Shown here piece after piece: positions 1-10,784 of a stretch of 64,000 nt of DNA (its first letter is position 1; each line of letters begins with the position of its first letter). The DNA lies in assembly GCA_016791475.1 (NCBI GenBank), contig JAEUWI010000030.1:26537-90536 (forward strand), read 5' to 3'. This DNA is from Candidatus Hydrogenedentota bacterium. GTDB lineage: Bacteria > Hydrogenedentota > Hydrogenedentia > Hydrogenedentales > JAEUWI01. The position numbers were made by a program, and so were the translations under genes. The notes beneath the pieces were generated by a model, which was not told where the DNA came from, searched no databases, and worked only from the letters and a program-made list of their open reading frames with translations.

Positions 1-230
1 CATGGGGCAAGTTCTCGTAGGCGTTCAGGTAAAACTCCTCATGCTTGAAGCTGCGCCACAGGCGTTCGATGAACACATTGTCAACCCAACGTCCTTTACC
101 ATCCATGCTGATTTGTATGTCAGCGTCTTTGAGCACTTGAGTGAATGAATCACTAGTAAACTGACATCCCGGGTCGTTATTGAAAATCTCCGGGTTGCCG
201 AAGTGGTGGAGGGCTTTCCGCCGATTTAAC
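1..230 (-). pseudogene. IS3-family transposase (OrfB) remnant, cut by the window edge
   Basis: Read on the minus strand, this stretch encodes part of an rve/DDE integrase core of the IS3 family. The visible motifs are NPEIFNNDPGCQFTS, which carries the second catalytic Asp (usually written TDQGSQFTS in this family), and GRWVDNVFIERLWRS, followed by the FKHEEFYLNAY block typical of the region just before the third catalytic residue. Homology fades near position 230, where the reading runs into palindromic repeat DNA, so the upstream part (orfA and the start of orfB) is missing. The other end lies beyond position 1, so the gene may continue there. No inverted repeat ends are visible. I read it as a decayed or truncated insertion sequence. 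Confidence 0.8.
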
Positions 231-347
231 AAGGCGTGACGGTCCCGCGTATTGTGGGGACGGTCGCCCGTTGGTGTTGATTCGGCGTGTGTGGGATAGT
301 CGGCCCTCGTGCGGCTGGCCTTGTGCGCAGGACGGTCCCGTCGAGAG

Positions 348-660
348 CTACCCCCGATACAAGCTCCGCCCAATCCCCATGGCCTCGCGGCAGGATTCTA
401 CCGTGTCGAGGGCGACGGGGATTACTTTCTTCGCGTTCTCGCGGAGGAAGTCCTGGATGAAGTCGTCGTTGTTGGCGGGGTCGTTGAATTTGCTGACGTG
501 TTCGGCGACGGCTTTCTTGAGGTTGCGGTAGAACTTGCCGCCGTCGCGGTATTGCTGGAGGAAGTCGAGGTAGACTTCTTCGGGCACCACGAGGTTGAGG
601 AGGCGGTAGAGGACGCTGAGGCCGCCGGGGAGCTTGGGGATGACGAGCTCGCCAAGTAAA
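348..660 (-). pseudogene. Partial duplicate of the trpS 3' end
   Basis: This stretch encodes about 100 residues that are nearly identical to the C-terminal third of the intact tryptophan-tRNA ligase at 4417-5478, including the final GIGRSLYRG. It lacks the catalytic HIGH and KMSKS regions, so it cannot be an active synthetase. Compared with the intact gene it misses nine codons between two KFN(A/D)P segments, the signature of a deletion between short direct repeats. A handful of other substitutions (for example LVVPEE for LVAPEE) show it has drifted. Homology ends near 660. It sits next to the IS3 remnant, so transposon-mediated duplication is a reasonable but unproven origin. Confidence 0.85.
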
Positions 661-1102
661 TGACACCAGAGCAGTTGTCCGAAGCACAATCACAAACTTC
701 GCCGAATGGTCCCCCTAAAGGCGTGACGTCTGAGTAGAATGCGTCGACACCCCGGCCTGACCCGAGGGGACTGTCCGGTGCCGGAAGTACGCCTGACGAC
801 CCCACCGCGACGGAAGCCGTAGCGCCAACCCAGCCTGGCGACGCGACTGTAGGACTGTCCCCCGATTTTGAAATCGCGGGACGGTCCCGAACGCCAGGTT
901 GGCGTCCTTTCGTCGGAGGGTGCCTGCCAGGTGGGAGCCGCGCGGCGTTCTCGCAGGGCCTCTGCGTTCGGGACGGTCCCGTCGGAGTCCTCATCGCTCA
1001 ATCAGGCCAACGCACGCTTGATTGTCCCATCCCGAGAGAAGATACTCTTATCCAGGGCGTTGCCACCATCGACCCTGGCCGCCCGGTGGGAGGATGCCCG
1101 TC
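661..1102. repeat. Gene-free stretch with GGGACGGTCCC palindromes
   Basis: No convincing gene lies here. The palindrome CGGGACGGTCCCG occurs twice exactly (877-889 and 969-981), and near copies lie at about 239-247 and 328-340 beside the trpS fragment. They resemble the GGGACAGC-type ends of the elements near 10.8, 54.3 and 61.0 kb. The last bases before 1103 carry the ribosome binding site of the glycosidase gene (GGTGGGAGG, 1085-1093). Confidence 0.5.
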
Positions 1103-4078
1103 ATGCGCGTTCTGAATTTTGCTTCACTGATGCTGATGGCCGTACTGTTGTCGGCGCCCGTTCTGGCGGAGGACGTGGTTGCCGCCGGGGAGGGGCTGGA
1201 CATCGCTTCTTTCCAGGATCCGCCGCTGCGTGCCCGGCCCCGGGCCTACTGGGACTGGATCAATGGCGCGGTCACGCTGGATCAGCTCACGCGCGATCTG
1301 GAGGAAATGAAGGACAAGGGCATGGGCGGCGGCCAGATGTGGGACACGGGCGCTCACCGCAATCCGAATGGTTTTGTGCCGCCGGGCCCGCCTTTCCTCG
1401 GGCCGGAGTCCGTGGCCGCGATGCACCATTCGCTGAAAGAGGCGAAGCGCCTGGGGCTGGAGTTTGGCCTGCTGACGTCGAGCGGCTGGAACGCCGGGGG
1501 CCCCTGGGCCACGCCGGAGTTTGCGGGCAAGAATGCCTATGTCACCACCGTGATGGTGGAAGGCCCCGGCGCGGTTCAAGTGACCCTGCCCATGCCGCCC
1601 CTGCCGGAGCATTGCCCGGTGAATGATCAGGGGAAGCCAATTTACTCGCGCGAAATCGCGGTGCTGGCGGTGCCGGATAACGAAGCGAAGGCGATTCCTG
1701 ATCGGGATTCCGTTATCGTGCTGTCCGACCGGGTGAAGGATGGTGTGCTGGCGTGGGATGCGCCCGCGGGCCGCTGGCAGGTGCTGCGCTTCGTCTGCCT
1801 GAACAACGGGCAGCAACTCATCGTGCCCAGTCCGAATTCGAAGGGTCCGCTGATCGACTTCCTCGATCCCGCCGCCACGCGGATGCATTTCCAATATATT
1901 CTCGATAAGCTCGGCATCACACCGGAGGATTCCAATGCGTTCGGCCTCGCCTTTCTCGCGGTGGAGAGCATGGAGCTGGCCGAGGGCATCCAGTGGACCG
2001 ACGGTTTCGCGGCGGATTTCGAGCATTGGGCGGGTTACGACGTTACGCCCTGGCTGCCCATTCTGGCGGGCTGGACCATCGGTGACAAAGATCAAAGCGA
2101 TCGCTTTCTCTACGACTACCACAAGGCCGTCAGCGAGCAACTGATCTTCAGCCACTACATCACCGGCAATGAACTTCTGGAGCCCTACGGCATCGCGCTG
2201 AGCGGCGAAGCGGGCGGCCCCGGACCGCCCATCTGGAATTCCTGTCCGGTGGATGCCCTGAAGGCCCTGGGTAATGTGGACATACCCCAGGGCGAATTCT
2301 GGATCCGCCACCGCAACATGTTCCTCATCAAGGAAATTGCCAGCGCGGCCCACATCTACGGGAAGCCCTACGTGGACGCGGAGAGCTTCACCACCTGGCG
2401 GCGCTGGAAGGACGGCCCAGGTGTTTTGAAATATGCCCTTGATCGCGCCTTCTGCGAAGGACTGAACCGCATCACCTACCATGGTTTTTCCCACACGCCG
2501 CCGGAGGCGGGTTTCCCCGGTCGGGCCTACCACGCGGGCGTGGACATCAACCCCAACGTGACGTGGTGGCCCATGGCCCGCCCCTTCATGGACTACATGG
2601 CCCGCTGCAGCTACATGCTCCAGCAGGGGCGCTTTGTGGCGGATGTCTGCTACTACTATGGCGACCAGGCGCCCAACTTCTGGCCCGCCTACCACGACGT
2701 GCCCGAGAAGCCGCTCCTGCCGGGGCTGAGCAAGGGCTATGACTACGACGTGGTGAATTCCGACGTCATCCTGAACCGCATGTCCGTCCGCGATGGCCGT
2801 ATTGTGCTGCCGGACGGCATGAGCTATCGCGTGCTCGTGCTGCCGGAGCAGGCCCACATGCCGCTGGAGGTGCTCAAGAAGATCGCGGCCCTGATCAAAG
2901 ACGGGGGCACGGTGATCGGTCCACGGCCCACCACCGTGCCGGGCCTCAAGGATTTCGAGGCGCGGACGAAGGACCTGGAAACCCTCGCCGCGGAGGTGTG
3001 GGGCCCCTGCGATGGTCGCACGGTGAAGGAGCACGCCTTTGGCGCGGGGCGCCTCTACTGGGGCTCGACGCCGACCGAAGTACTCCAAGAGCTTGGCGTG
3101 GTCGAAGACTTTGCCTATACCGCCGGGGGCGACGATCCCGGTCTCGATTTCATCCACCGCGTCGCGGGCGACAAAGATCTCTACTTCGTGCGCAACCCCA
3201 CGCATAAGTGGGCGAAGGCCGAGGGGCATTTTCGCGTCGTGGGGAAGACGCCCTACGCGTGGGACCCTGCCGATGGCCGAGTCTGGCCGCTACATGAAGG
3301 CATCGCGGAAAAGGACCGCAGCACCCTGCCCTTGCGCCTGCCGCCGGGTGGCTCCATCTTCATCGTGTTCGAGCCCGCCGCCGCGCCCTGGACCCCGGCC
3401 CGACTCGAGGAGTCGCCACAGACGAATCCCGCCGCCACCATCCTGGCGGCTGAGACGGGCAGTGCCGAAGTTCTCGCCTGGGCCAATGGAGACTATGCCC
3501 TGCACTACGGCGGCTCCGATCAGAAGACCATGCGCACAACCGTAGCGACGCTGCCCGAGCCACGTACCGTGGATGGCCCTTGGACGATTCGCTTCCCGGA
3601 AAACTGGGGCGCGCCGGCCCAGGCCGAATTTGAATCACTCCATTCCTGGACGGATGACGGGAACGAAGGGATCAAGTACTTCTCCGGCATTGCCACGTAC
3701 CACAAGGTGATCGAAGTGCGCGAAGACCAACTCGCGCCCCGCCGCCGCCTCTACCTCGACCTCGGCGAAGTGCGCGACGTCGCCCGCGTGCGGCTCAACG
3801 GTAAAGACCTGGGCATCCTCTGGAAAGCGCCCTTCCAGGTCGAGATTACGTCGGCCGCCGTCACTGGACAGAATACGCTGGAGATCGACGTAGCCAACAT
3901 GTGGATTAACCGCCTCACCGGGGATCTCACCCTCCCGCCGGAACAGCGCTTCACCCGCACCAACGAAACACCCCGCGAGAAAGACATCGGCGGCGACGAA
4001 CCCTGGCACGTCGAACCCGCCGGCCTCCTCGGCCCGGTACGGATCGTGGCGGCGGATGAAGTAACGCTGCGGGGGTAG
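1103..4078 (+). CDS. Secreted GH106-like glycoside hydrolase (alpha-L-rhamnosidase type)
   Basis: The 991-residue product starts with a signal peptide (residues 1-22, ending SAPVLA), so it should act outside the cytoplasm. The mature N-terminus has the PPLRARPRAYWDWING and LEEMKDKGMGGGQMWD segments and the SSGWNAGGPWATPE block that I associate with family GH106, whose members remove alpha-L-rhamnose from plant or bacterial polysaccharides. A conserved AESFT segment (Glu near residue 427) is a candidate catalytic site. The C-terminus (about 866-980) is a beta-sandwich carbohydrate-binding-like domain with LYLDLGEVRDVARVRLNG. I chose ATG 1103 because GGTGGGAGG ends nine bases upstream; an in-frame ATG at 1094 overlaps that site. 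The gene stands alone with no sugar transporter or regulator beside it. Substrate is inferred from the family only. Confidence 0.82.
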   Translation: MRVLNFASLMLMAVLLSAPVLAEDVVAAGEGLDIASFQDPPLRARPRAYWDWINGAVTLDQLTRDLEEMKDKGMGGGQMWDTGAHRNPNGFVPPGPPFLGPESVAAMHHSLKEAKRLGLEFGLLTSSGWNAGGPWATPEFAGKNAYVTTVMVEGPGAVQVTLPMPPLPEHCPVNDQGKPIYSREIAVLAVPDNEAKAIPDRDSVIVLSDRVKDGVLAWDAPAGRWQVLRFVCLNNGQQLIVPSPNSKGPLIDFLDPAATRMHFQYILDKLGITPEDSNAFGLAFLAVESMELAEGIQWTDGFAADFEHWAGYDVTPWLPILAGWTIGDKDQSDRFLYDYHKAVSEQLIFSHYITGNELLEPYGIALSGEAGGPGPPIWNSCPVDALKALGNVDIPQGEFWIRHRNMFLIKEIASAAHIYGKPYVDAESFTTWRRWKDGPGVLKYALDRAFCEGLNRITYHGFSHTPPEAGFPGRAYHAGVDINPNVTWWPMARPFMDYMARCSYMLQQGRFVADVCYYYGDQAPNFWPAYHDVPEKPLLPGLSKGYDYDVVNSDVILNRMSVRDGRIVLPDGMSYRVLVLPEQAHMPLEVLKKIAALIKDGGTVIGPRPTTVPGLKDFEARTKDLETLAAEVWGPCDGRTVKEHAFGAGRLYWGSTPTEVLQELGVVEDFAYTAGGDDPGLDFIHRVAGDKDLYFVRNPTHKWAKAEGHFRVVGKTPYAWDPADGRVWPLHEGIAEKDRSTLPLRLPPGGSIFIVFEPAAAPWTPARLEESPQTNPAATILAAETGSAEVLAWANGDYALHYGGSDQKTMRTTVATLPEPRTVDGPWTIRFPENWGAPAQAEFESLHSWTDDGNEGIKYFSGIATYHKVIEVREDQLAPRRRLYLDLGEVRDVARVRLNGKDLGILWKAPFQVEITSAAVTGQNTLEIDVANMWINRLTGDLTLPPEQRFTRTNETPREKDIGGDEPWHVEPAGLLGPVRIVAADEVTLRG

Positions 4079-4416
4079 GGTGAGGTTGCGCGATTGAAGC
4101 GTGACTGAGTAATTGCATCACAACTCGCCACCGCGAAAGGGTCGCGCAAGGCTGGGAGCGCAGGCGTCCCCGCCTGCAACGTACCGAGGGTGCGATCAAT
4201 TGATTTCGGAGAGCGCCAGATTGACTTGAGGCACTTTGGGTCATGGGCTTTTATGCGCCTCTGGCGCATGGTGCAGGCGGGGACGCCTGCGCTCCCAGCC
4301 TTGCGCATGCTGCTTGCGGTACCGAGTCGTGGCGTGAATTCAGGAATTGCGAAAAGGGGAGCTGTAAAGCTCCCCCTCCATACTTGCGATGGCTTTTCAC
4401 TACCAAAATCGCTGAG
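4079..4416. repeat. Intergenic region with a perfect 35-bp inverted repeat
   Basis: The gap between the glycosidase and the end of trpS holds no gene. Bases 4144-4178 and 4272-4306 are exact reverse complements over 35 bp, separated by 93 bp; each arm itself contains a smaller palindrome (GCAGGCGTCCCCGCCTGC). It could form a large hairpin and end transcripts from both converging genes, or be a mobile repeat. Confidence 0.8.
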
Positions 4417-5478
4417 TTACCCCCGATACAGACTCCGCCCAATTCCCATGGCTTCGCGGCAGGCTTCCACCGTGTCCAGCGCCACCGGGGTGACCTTCTT
4501 CGCGTTCTCGCGGAGGAAGTCCATGATGAAATCGTCGTTGTTGGCGGGGTCGTTGAATTTTTCGATGATGGGCGCGTTGAATTTGCTGACGTGTTCGGCG
4601 ACGGCCTTCTTGAGGTTCCCGTAGAACTTGCCGCCGTCGCGGTATTGCTGGAGGAAATCGAGGTAGACTTCTTCGGGGGCGACGAGGTTGAGCAGGCGGT
4701 AGAGGACGCTGAGGCCGCCGGGAAGCTGGGGGATGACGCGCTCGGGGTCGTTGCTGTCGGTGTCGAGGGGTAGGGGATCGGTGGAGGTGACGACGCCTTT
4801 GATCTTGGTGAGGACGGTCTTGGGATCGTCGAGCAGGTCGAGGGTGTTGTTGTCGCTCTTGCCCATTTTGGCGGAGCCGTCGAGTCCGGGGAGGCGGAGG
4901 GCTTCGCGGCCCACGGCGCGGGGGCGGTGGAGGGCTTCGCAGTCGAAGCGGTGGTTGAATTTTTCCGCGATGTCGCAGGCCATCTCCACGTGCTGGCGCT
5001 GGTCATCGCCCACGGGGACGACATCGGCCTTCACGATGAGGATGTCCGCCGCCATGAGTACGGGGTAGCCCAGGAGACCGTAGGAGAGGGGGTTGCCGTC
5101 TACTTTGGGGTCGTCCTGTATCTTCGCCATCTTGTCTTTATAGGTCGTGCCGCGCTCGAGGTGGCCGATGTTGGTGATCATGCCCAGCAGCAGCGAGAGC
5201 TCGGCGGTGCAGGGGAGGTCGCTCTGTCGGTAGACGATGGACTTGGCCGGATCGAGGCCGCAAGCCACATAGGTGCGGAGCATGTTCAGGGTGTGGCGGT
5301 AGACCTCGGTCTTCTCGGTGATCGTCGTCAGCGCGTGGTAGTCGGCGATGAAGTAGAAGCAGGTGGCGTCTGTCTGCTGGAGGCGCAGAAAGTGGTGGAT
5401 GGCGCCGAAGTAATTGCCGTAGTGCAGGCGGCCCGTGGGGCGGATGCCGGAGAGGATGACTTCTTTGCGAGCGGACAT
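4417..5478 (-). CDS. trpS: Tryptophan-tRNA ligase
   Basis: This class I aminoacyl-tRNA synthetase charges tRNA-Trp. The 353-residue length is normal for bacterial TrpS. The ATP-binding signature is the RPTGRLHYGNYFGA segment near residue 13 (the HIGH-like motif reads HYGN), and the KMSKS-like loop is KMGKS near residue 203. DQRQHVEMA and the C-terminal helical region ending GIGRSLYRG are also typical. I start at ATG 5478, giving MSARKEVILSG; the upstream in-frame extension crosses repeat DNA and looks non-coding. The last third of the gene is duplicated as a fragment at 348-660. No T-box or attenuator was recognised upstream. Confidence 0.96.
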   Translation of the reverse strand: MSARKEVILSGIRPTGRLHYGNYFGAIHHFLRLQQTDATCFYFIADYHALTTITEKTEVYRHTLNMLRTYVACGLDPAKSIVYRQSDLPCTAELSLLLGMITNIGHLERGTTYKDKMAKIQDDPKVDGNPLSYGLLGYPVLMAADILIVKADVVPVGDDQRQHVEMACDIAEKFNHRFDCEALHRPRAVGREALRLPGLDGSAKMGKSDNNTLDLLDDPKTVLTKIKGVVTSTDPLPLDTDSNDPERVIPQLPGGLSVLYRLLNLVAPEEVYLDFLQQYRDGGKFYGNLKKAVAEHVSKFNAPIIEKFNDPANNDDFIMDFLRENAKKVTPVALDTVEACREAMGIGRSLYRG

Positions 5479-5542
5479 GGATGGGGCCTTGCGATGTTTG
5501 GGATAGTTTTGGGTATCAGAGGGCACAAGGATAGCGTATGGA

Positions 5543-5578
5543 ATGGACAATTGACAATGGACAATGGACAATTGACAA
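5543..5578. repeat. Short tandem repeat of TGGACAAT/TGACAAT units
   Basis: Imperfect repeats of GGACAATTGACAATGG-type units lie between trpS and yhbY. This is one of several intergenic microrepeat types in the window. Confidence 0.7.
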
Positions 5579-5631
5579 CGAGGATTGGAATGGGTCAGTG
5601 GGCCCGTTTGATGTATGAAGCAAATAGTTCT

Positions 5632-5666
5632 GATCGGTCCGATCCGTCTGATCGGTCCGATTGGTT
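5632..5666. repeat. GATCGGTCC repeat, copy 1
   Basis: Overlapping copies of GATCGGTCCGATC separated by CGTCT. Related clusters lie at 20101-20166 and 62355-62390. This copy sits just after the yhbY stop codon and upstream of trpS. Confidence 0.7.
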
Positions 5667-5670
5667 CATT

Positions 5671-5976
5671 TCATTCGTCACCGAAGAAGATCTTGCGCTT
5701 GTCTTCGTCGGGGTGTTCCTTGTAGAGGAGGGCGACGTGGCCGATCATACCGGCGATGTGGCTGCCGGTGCGGCGTTCGATTTCTTCGGCCAAAGTTCGC
5801 TTCTCGTCTTTGAACTCGTTGAAGCGGATCTTGACGAGTTCGTGCGACTCCAGGGCCTGGGTTACGGCGCGGACGAGCATGTCGGTGACGCCCTGTTTGC
5901 CGATGATGACGACGGGGTCGAGGTGGTGGCCGACTTTACGGAGGTATTTGCGCTGCGCGCTGGTGAGTTCGCTCAT
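5671..5976 (-). CDS. yhbY: CRM-domain RNA-binding protein of the YhbY family
   Basis: The 101-residue protein is a single CRM (KH-like) domain, the usual length of bacterial YhbY, which binds pre-50S ribosomal particles. Typical features are the N-terminal LTSAQRKYLRKVGHHLDPVV, the GKQGVTDMLV glycine loop (GxxG-type RNA contact) and the ELVKIRF strand. It lies upstream of trpS on the same strand, but repeat DNA separates the two, so co-transcription is uncertain. It is divergent from tgt. Confidence 0.93.
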   Translation of the reverse strand: MSELTSAQRKYLRKVGHHLDPVVIIGKQGVTDMLVRAVTQALESHELVKIRFNEFKDEKRTLAEEIERRTGSHIAGMIGHVALLYKEHPDEDKRKIFFGDE

Positions 5977-5981
5977 GGTAA

Positions 5982-7451
<1,470 letters not shown>

Positions 7452-7466
7452 AAGCGTTCTAGTATC

Positions 7467-7856
7467 ATGAATTTCGTTAGCAGTATCGAAGCCCTGAACT
7501 TCCTGATTGCCCAGGCGGGCACGGCCGTTCCGGCGGCGGCTCCGGCGGGCGCCGAGGGTGCGGCGGCCTCCCCCACGGGCGGGCTCTTCCAGATGATGCC
7601 CCTTATGGTGGGCGTTATCCTGATCATGTATTTCCTGACGATTCGGCCCCAGCAGAAGCGGGACAAGGAACGTCAGAATATGCTTAATGCCCTGAAAAAG
7701 GGCGATGAAGTTGTCACCACCGGGGGGATTTGCGGTAAGGTGGTGGGCATTTCCGAGGCGGACGTGGTCCTGAAGGTCGACGACAACGTGACCATCAAGT
7801 TCGTCCGCAATTCCATCGCTTACGTCGCCAAGGTCGACGGGGACGGCGACAAGTAG
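7467..7856 (+). CDS. yajC: Preprotein translocase subunit YajC
   Basis: This single-pass inner membrane protein accompanies SecDF at the Sec translocon. The 129-residue product has an Ala/Pro/Gly-rich N-terminus (about 18-38), one transmembrane helix (about 43-62, FQMMPLMVGVILIMYFL), the signature TIRPQQKRDKERQ right after it, and the conserved small domain LKKGDEVVTTGGICGKVV. The N-terminal extension before the helix is longer than in many homologues. It lies 15 bp after tgt and 69 bp before secDF. Confidence 0.95.
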   Translation: MNFVSSIEALNFLIAQAGTAVPAAAPAGAEGAAASPTGGLFQMMPLMVGVILIMYFLTIRPQQKRDKERQNMLNALKKGDEVVTTGGICGKVVGISEADVVLKVDDNVTIKFVRNSIAYVAKVDGDGDK

Positions 7857-7925
7857 CGCTTCCCCTTGAGGCGCCATACCCTGAGTCAATCTCTCTGTTT
7901 CAAAGAGTGGTAGTGGAGTTATCCC

Positions 7926-10610
7926 ATGAAAAAACATACGATTCGCACCATTGTGATCTGGGCGTCAATCGTCCTGTCCCTGGTCGCCATCTATCCGACC
8001 GTCGGGTGGATGCTGACGTCGCCCGAAAGGCGCGAAGAGAAGCTGGCGCAGTGGAAACAGGAAGACGAAGCGCGCGCGATTGAGAAGCACGGCTACTTCG
8101 CCAATGTCGGCTTCAAGGTGAAGCGTTGGGCGGAGTGTGATCGCAACCGGGTGATCAATCTGGGCCTGGACCTCCAGGGCGGCATCCAGATGGTGCTGAG
8201 CTTCGATTACAAAGAGCTTTCCGAAGAGAAGCTGTCGGCGCTGCGCGAAGATCTGGGCACGAATTCGGATGAAGAGATCGAGACGATGGCGCAGGAGGTC
8301 GTGTACCAGCAGCTCGTCAACCGCATCGAGAAATTTGAAGCCAAAGAGCCGATCATCCAGAAGATGGGCACCAACCAGATTCAGGTGCAGCTTCCCGGCG
8401 AGAAAGACACGGACCGCGCCATCAAGCTGATGACCCAGGCGGCTGTGCTGAATTTCCACATCGTGGCCGGCCAGGATGAATCGGTCCAGGTATTCACGGC
8501 GATTAAGCAGCGGTACCCCGACAAATTTGCGAGCTTCTTCCAGCGTCCCGCACCGGGTGAGCCCATCTGGGTGAAGCCGGAGAATCTTCCGAATGTAAAG
8601 GCCTGGGTTGATCAGCTCAACGCCGACACCTCCATCGTTCCGGAAGACAAAATGCTGTCCTTTGGCCGCACGCCGAAGCTTGGCGATCCCCAGCGCGTCG
8701 ACCTCTACCTGCTGGACAAGAAGCCCATCGCCACGGGCGACGGCCTGAAGTCGGCGACTTCCATGCCCGATCCGCAGAATCCGTCCCAATGGGCGATTTC
8801 CTTTACCTTTGACAACGCCGGTGCGGCGGTCTTCGGCAAGGCGACGGAGGAGAACATTGGTCGCCCGATGGCCATCGTGCTGGACGATCTGGTGGTTTCG
8901 GCACCCACGATTAACGGCCGCATCGATTTCAACGGCCAGATTACCGGCCGCTTCGACGCGGATGAAGCCCGCGACCTGGCCATTGCCCTGAACTCCGGTT
9001 CGATGGTGGTCAAGGTGCGCGTGGACTCCACCGACGTGGTGACGGCGAGCCTGGGTTCCGATTCCGTCAAGATGGGCGTGACCTCGGCACTCTGGGGCCT
9101 GTTCATGACGGCGATTTTCGTCGTGGCCTACTACATGTTCCCCGGCTTTATCGCGCTTATCGCGCTGATTCTGAACGGCCTGTTTATCCTGGCGGCCATG
9201 GCCTACTTTGGCATGACGCTGACCCTGCCCGGTATCGCGGGTCTGATATTGAGTATCGGTATGGCGGTGGACTCGAACGTGCTCGTGTTTGAGCGCATGC
9301 GCGAAGAACTCCGGCTGGGCCACTCGGTCCTGTCGGCCATCGACACCGGTTTCAAGAAGGCCGCAGTGGCCATCCTGGACTCGAACCTGACGACATTTAT
9401 CGCGGCCATTGTGCTCTTCCAGTTCGGCACCGGTCCCATCGAAGGTTTCGCAATCACCTTGAGTATCGGTGTTATCGGCACGCTGTTGACCGGCCTGGTC
9501 GCGGGTCGTGCGTTGTTTGACTTCTTCTACGAACGCCGCATTGTGAAGTCGGCGCGCATGATGAACGCCATCCCGCCGGACACGAAGATCCCCTTCATGA
9601 AATTCCGGAATGCCTGCGTTATCGGCAGCGGTCTTCTGGTGGTGGCGAGTCTGGTCCTCTTCGGCGTCAAGCTGAATCAGGGCACGATGCTGGGCGTGGA
9701 TTTCATGCAGGGCACGAACGTCCGAATCAATATGCATGAGGACGCGTCCGTTGACGTGGCCAAGGTGCGTGAGGCGCTGAGTAACGGCGGCTTCAACAGC
9801 CCCACCGTGCAGCAGCTCATGGAAGACGGCGAGCTGGTCAACAAGTTCCAGATTCGTGTCGGCAACATCGACCCGAAGGATATCCCCGAAGGCACCGTGA
9901 CGGTTGCGCAGCAGCTTCGCACCGCTCTGGATCCGCTGGTTGGCGGAGACGATGCCAAACTGGAGTTTGAATCGGTGAAGACGGTTGGTCCGGCGGTGGG
10001 CGCACAGCTCCGCAGCGACGCCGTCTGGGCGATTATCTGGTCGCTGGTCTTCATCAGCATGTATATCGGCTACCGCTTCCAGCTCAAGTACGCCCTGGGT
10101 GCCTTCGTGGCGCTGGTCCACGACGTGGCCCTCACACTCGGCGTCTTTGCCATCGCCGATGTGCCGATCAGCCTGGCGGTCGTCGCGGCTATCCTGACGG
10201 TAATCGGTTATTCGCTGAACGATACCATCGTGGTGTTCGACCGAATCCGGGAAGACGTGGAGAAATTCAAGGGCCGGGGCATGAAGCTTCCGGACATTAT
10301 CGACATCGCCATCAACGTGACCCTGAGCCGCACGCTACTCACGTCGGTTACGACGCTCTTCGTGGTCATCATGCTCTTTGTCTTTGGCGGCGACGACATT
10401 AAAGACTTCGCGCTGGCCATGTTGATTGGTATCGTCGTCGGCACGTATTCGTCCATCTTCATCGCGAGCCCGGTGGTCATTTACTGGGAGCAGATCTTCG
10501 GTCGCGGTCCGGCGGCGGACACGGCGAAGGTGGAAGACAGCGGTCGCCGCTACATCTCCAAGAAGAAGCGCGCGAAGAAGGCCGACCCGGAAGGTGAAGC
10601 CACGGCGTAA
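7926..10610 (+). CDS. secDF: Fused SecD-SecF protein export membrane protein
   Basis: SecDF uses the proton motive force to complete export of proteins through SecYEG. SecD and SecF are fused in one 894-residue chain. The SecD half has an N-terminal helix (about 8-30), the LGLDLQGGIQMVL motif near residue 80, a large periplasmic region, and a six-helix block starting near residue 385 with PGIAGLILSIGMAVDSNVLVFERMRE in pieces. The SecF half starts near 555 and has VDFMQGTNVRI and TVIGYSLNDTIVVFDRIRE. A basic tail (SKKKRAKK) ends the protein. The fused form is known from several phyla. A hairpin at 10639 probably ends the operon. Confidence 0.96.
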   Translation: MKKHTIRTIVIWASIVLSLVAIYPTVGWMLTSPERREEKLAQWKQEDEARAIEKHGYFANVGFKVKRWAECDRNRVINLGLDLQGGIQMVLSFDYKELSEEKLSALREDLGTNSDEEIETMAQEVVYQQLVNRIEKFEAKEPIIQKMGTNQIQVQLPGEKDTDRAIKLMTQAAVLNFHIVAGQDESVQVFTAIKQRYPDKFASFFQRPAPGEPIWVKPENLPNVKAWVDQLNADTSIVPEDKMLSFGRTPKLGDPQRVDLYLLDKKPIATGDGLKSATSMPDPQNPSQWAISFTFDNAGAAVFGKATEENIGRPMAIVLDDLVVSAPTINGRIDFNGQITGRFDADEARDLAIALNSGSMVVKVRVDSTDVVTASLGSDSVKMGVTSALWGLFMTAIFVVAYYMFPGFIALIALILNGLFILAAMAYFGMTLTLPGIAGLILSIGMAVDSNVLVFERMREELRLGHSVLSAIDTGFKKAAVAILDSNLTTFIAAIVLFQFGTGPIEGFAITLSIGVIGTLLTGLVAGRALFDFFYERRIVKSARMMNAIPPDTKIPFMKFRNACVIGSGLLVVASLVLFGVKLNQGTMLGVDFMQGTNVRINMHEDASVDVAKVREALSNGGFNSPTVQQLMEDGELVNKFQIRVGNIDPKDIPEGTVTVAQQLRTALDPLVGGDDAKLEFESVKTVGPAVGAQLRSDAVWAIIWSLVFISMYIGYRFQLKYALGAFVALVHDVALTLGVFAIADVPISLAVVAAILTVIGYSLNDTIVVFDRIREDVEKFKGRGMKLPDIIDIAINVTLSRTLLTSVTTLFVVIMLFVFGGDDIKDFALAMLIGIVVGTYSSIFIASPVVIYWEQIFGRGPAADTAKVEDSGRRYISKKKRAKKADPEGEATA

Positions 10611-10638
10611 GGCGCTGGACGTTTAGAAACTAATTATC

Positions 10639-10674
10639 CGCCCGGATTGGCATGGCCAGTCCGGGCGTTGCTTT
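10639..10674 (+). terminator. Probable terminator after secDF
   Basis: A 13-bp stem (10639-10651 with 10655-10667, one G-T pair, ATG loop) is followed by a weak T-rich stretch TTGCTTT. It lies 29 bp after the secDF stop codon. Confidence 0.65.
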
Positions 10675-10784
10675 GGGGACTGCTTGGGACAAGGTAAAGA
10701 GTCGGGTGTTTGCGGTCCAGGCGGAGGCTGTACCCATTCGGAAACGTGGGAAGATGCCGTGGGAAAGTGTGGTTGGGTCTTGCG

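Noticed and set aside
690..1001. Possible second transposase fragment
   Set aside because: The 103-residue minus-strand frame has Arg/Gly-rich composition with no transposase motif and overlaps palindromic repeats.
7965..10121. 718-residue antisense frame opposite secDF
   Set aside because: Its composition (rich in His, Arg, Asp, Gln) is the mirror of a GC-rich membrane protein gene, with no recognisable domain. The same holds for the 701-residue antisense frame 1124-3229 opposite the glycosidase and for 56338-58611 opposite the oxidoreductase.
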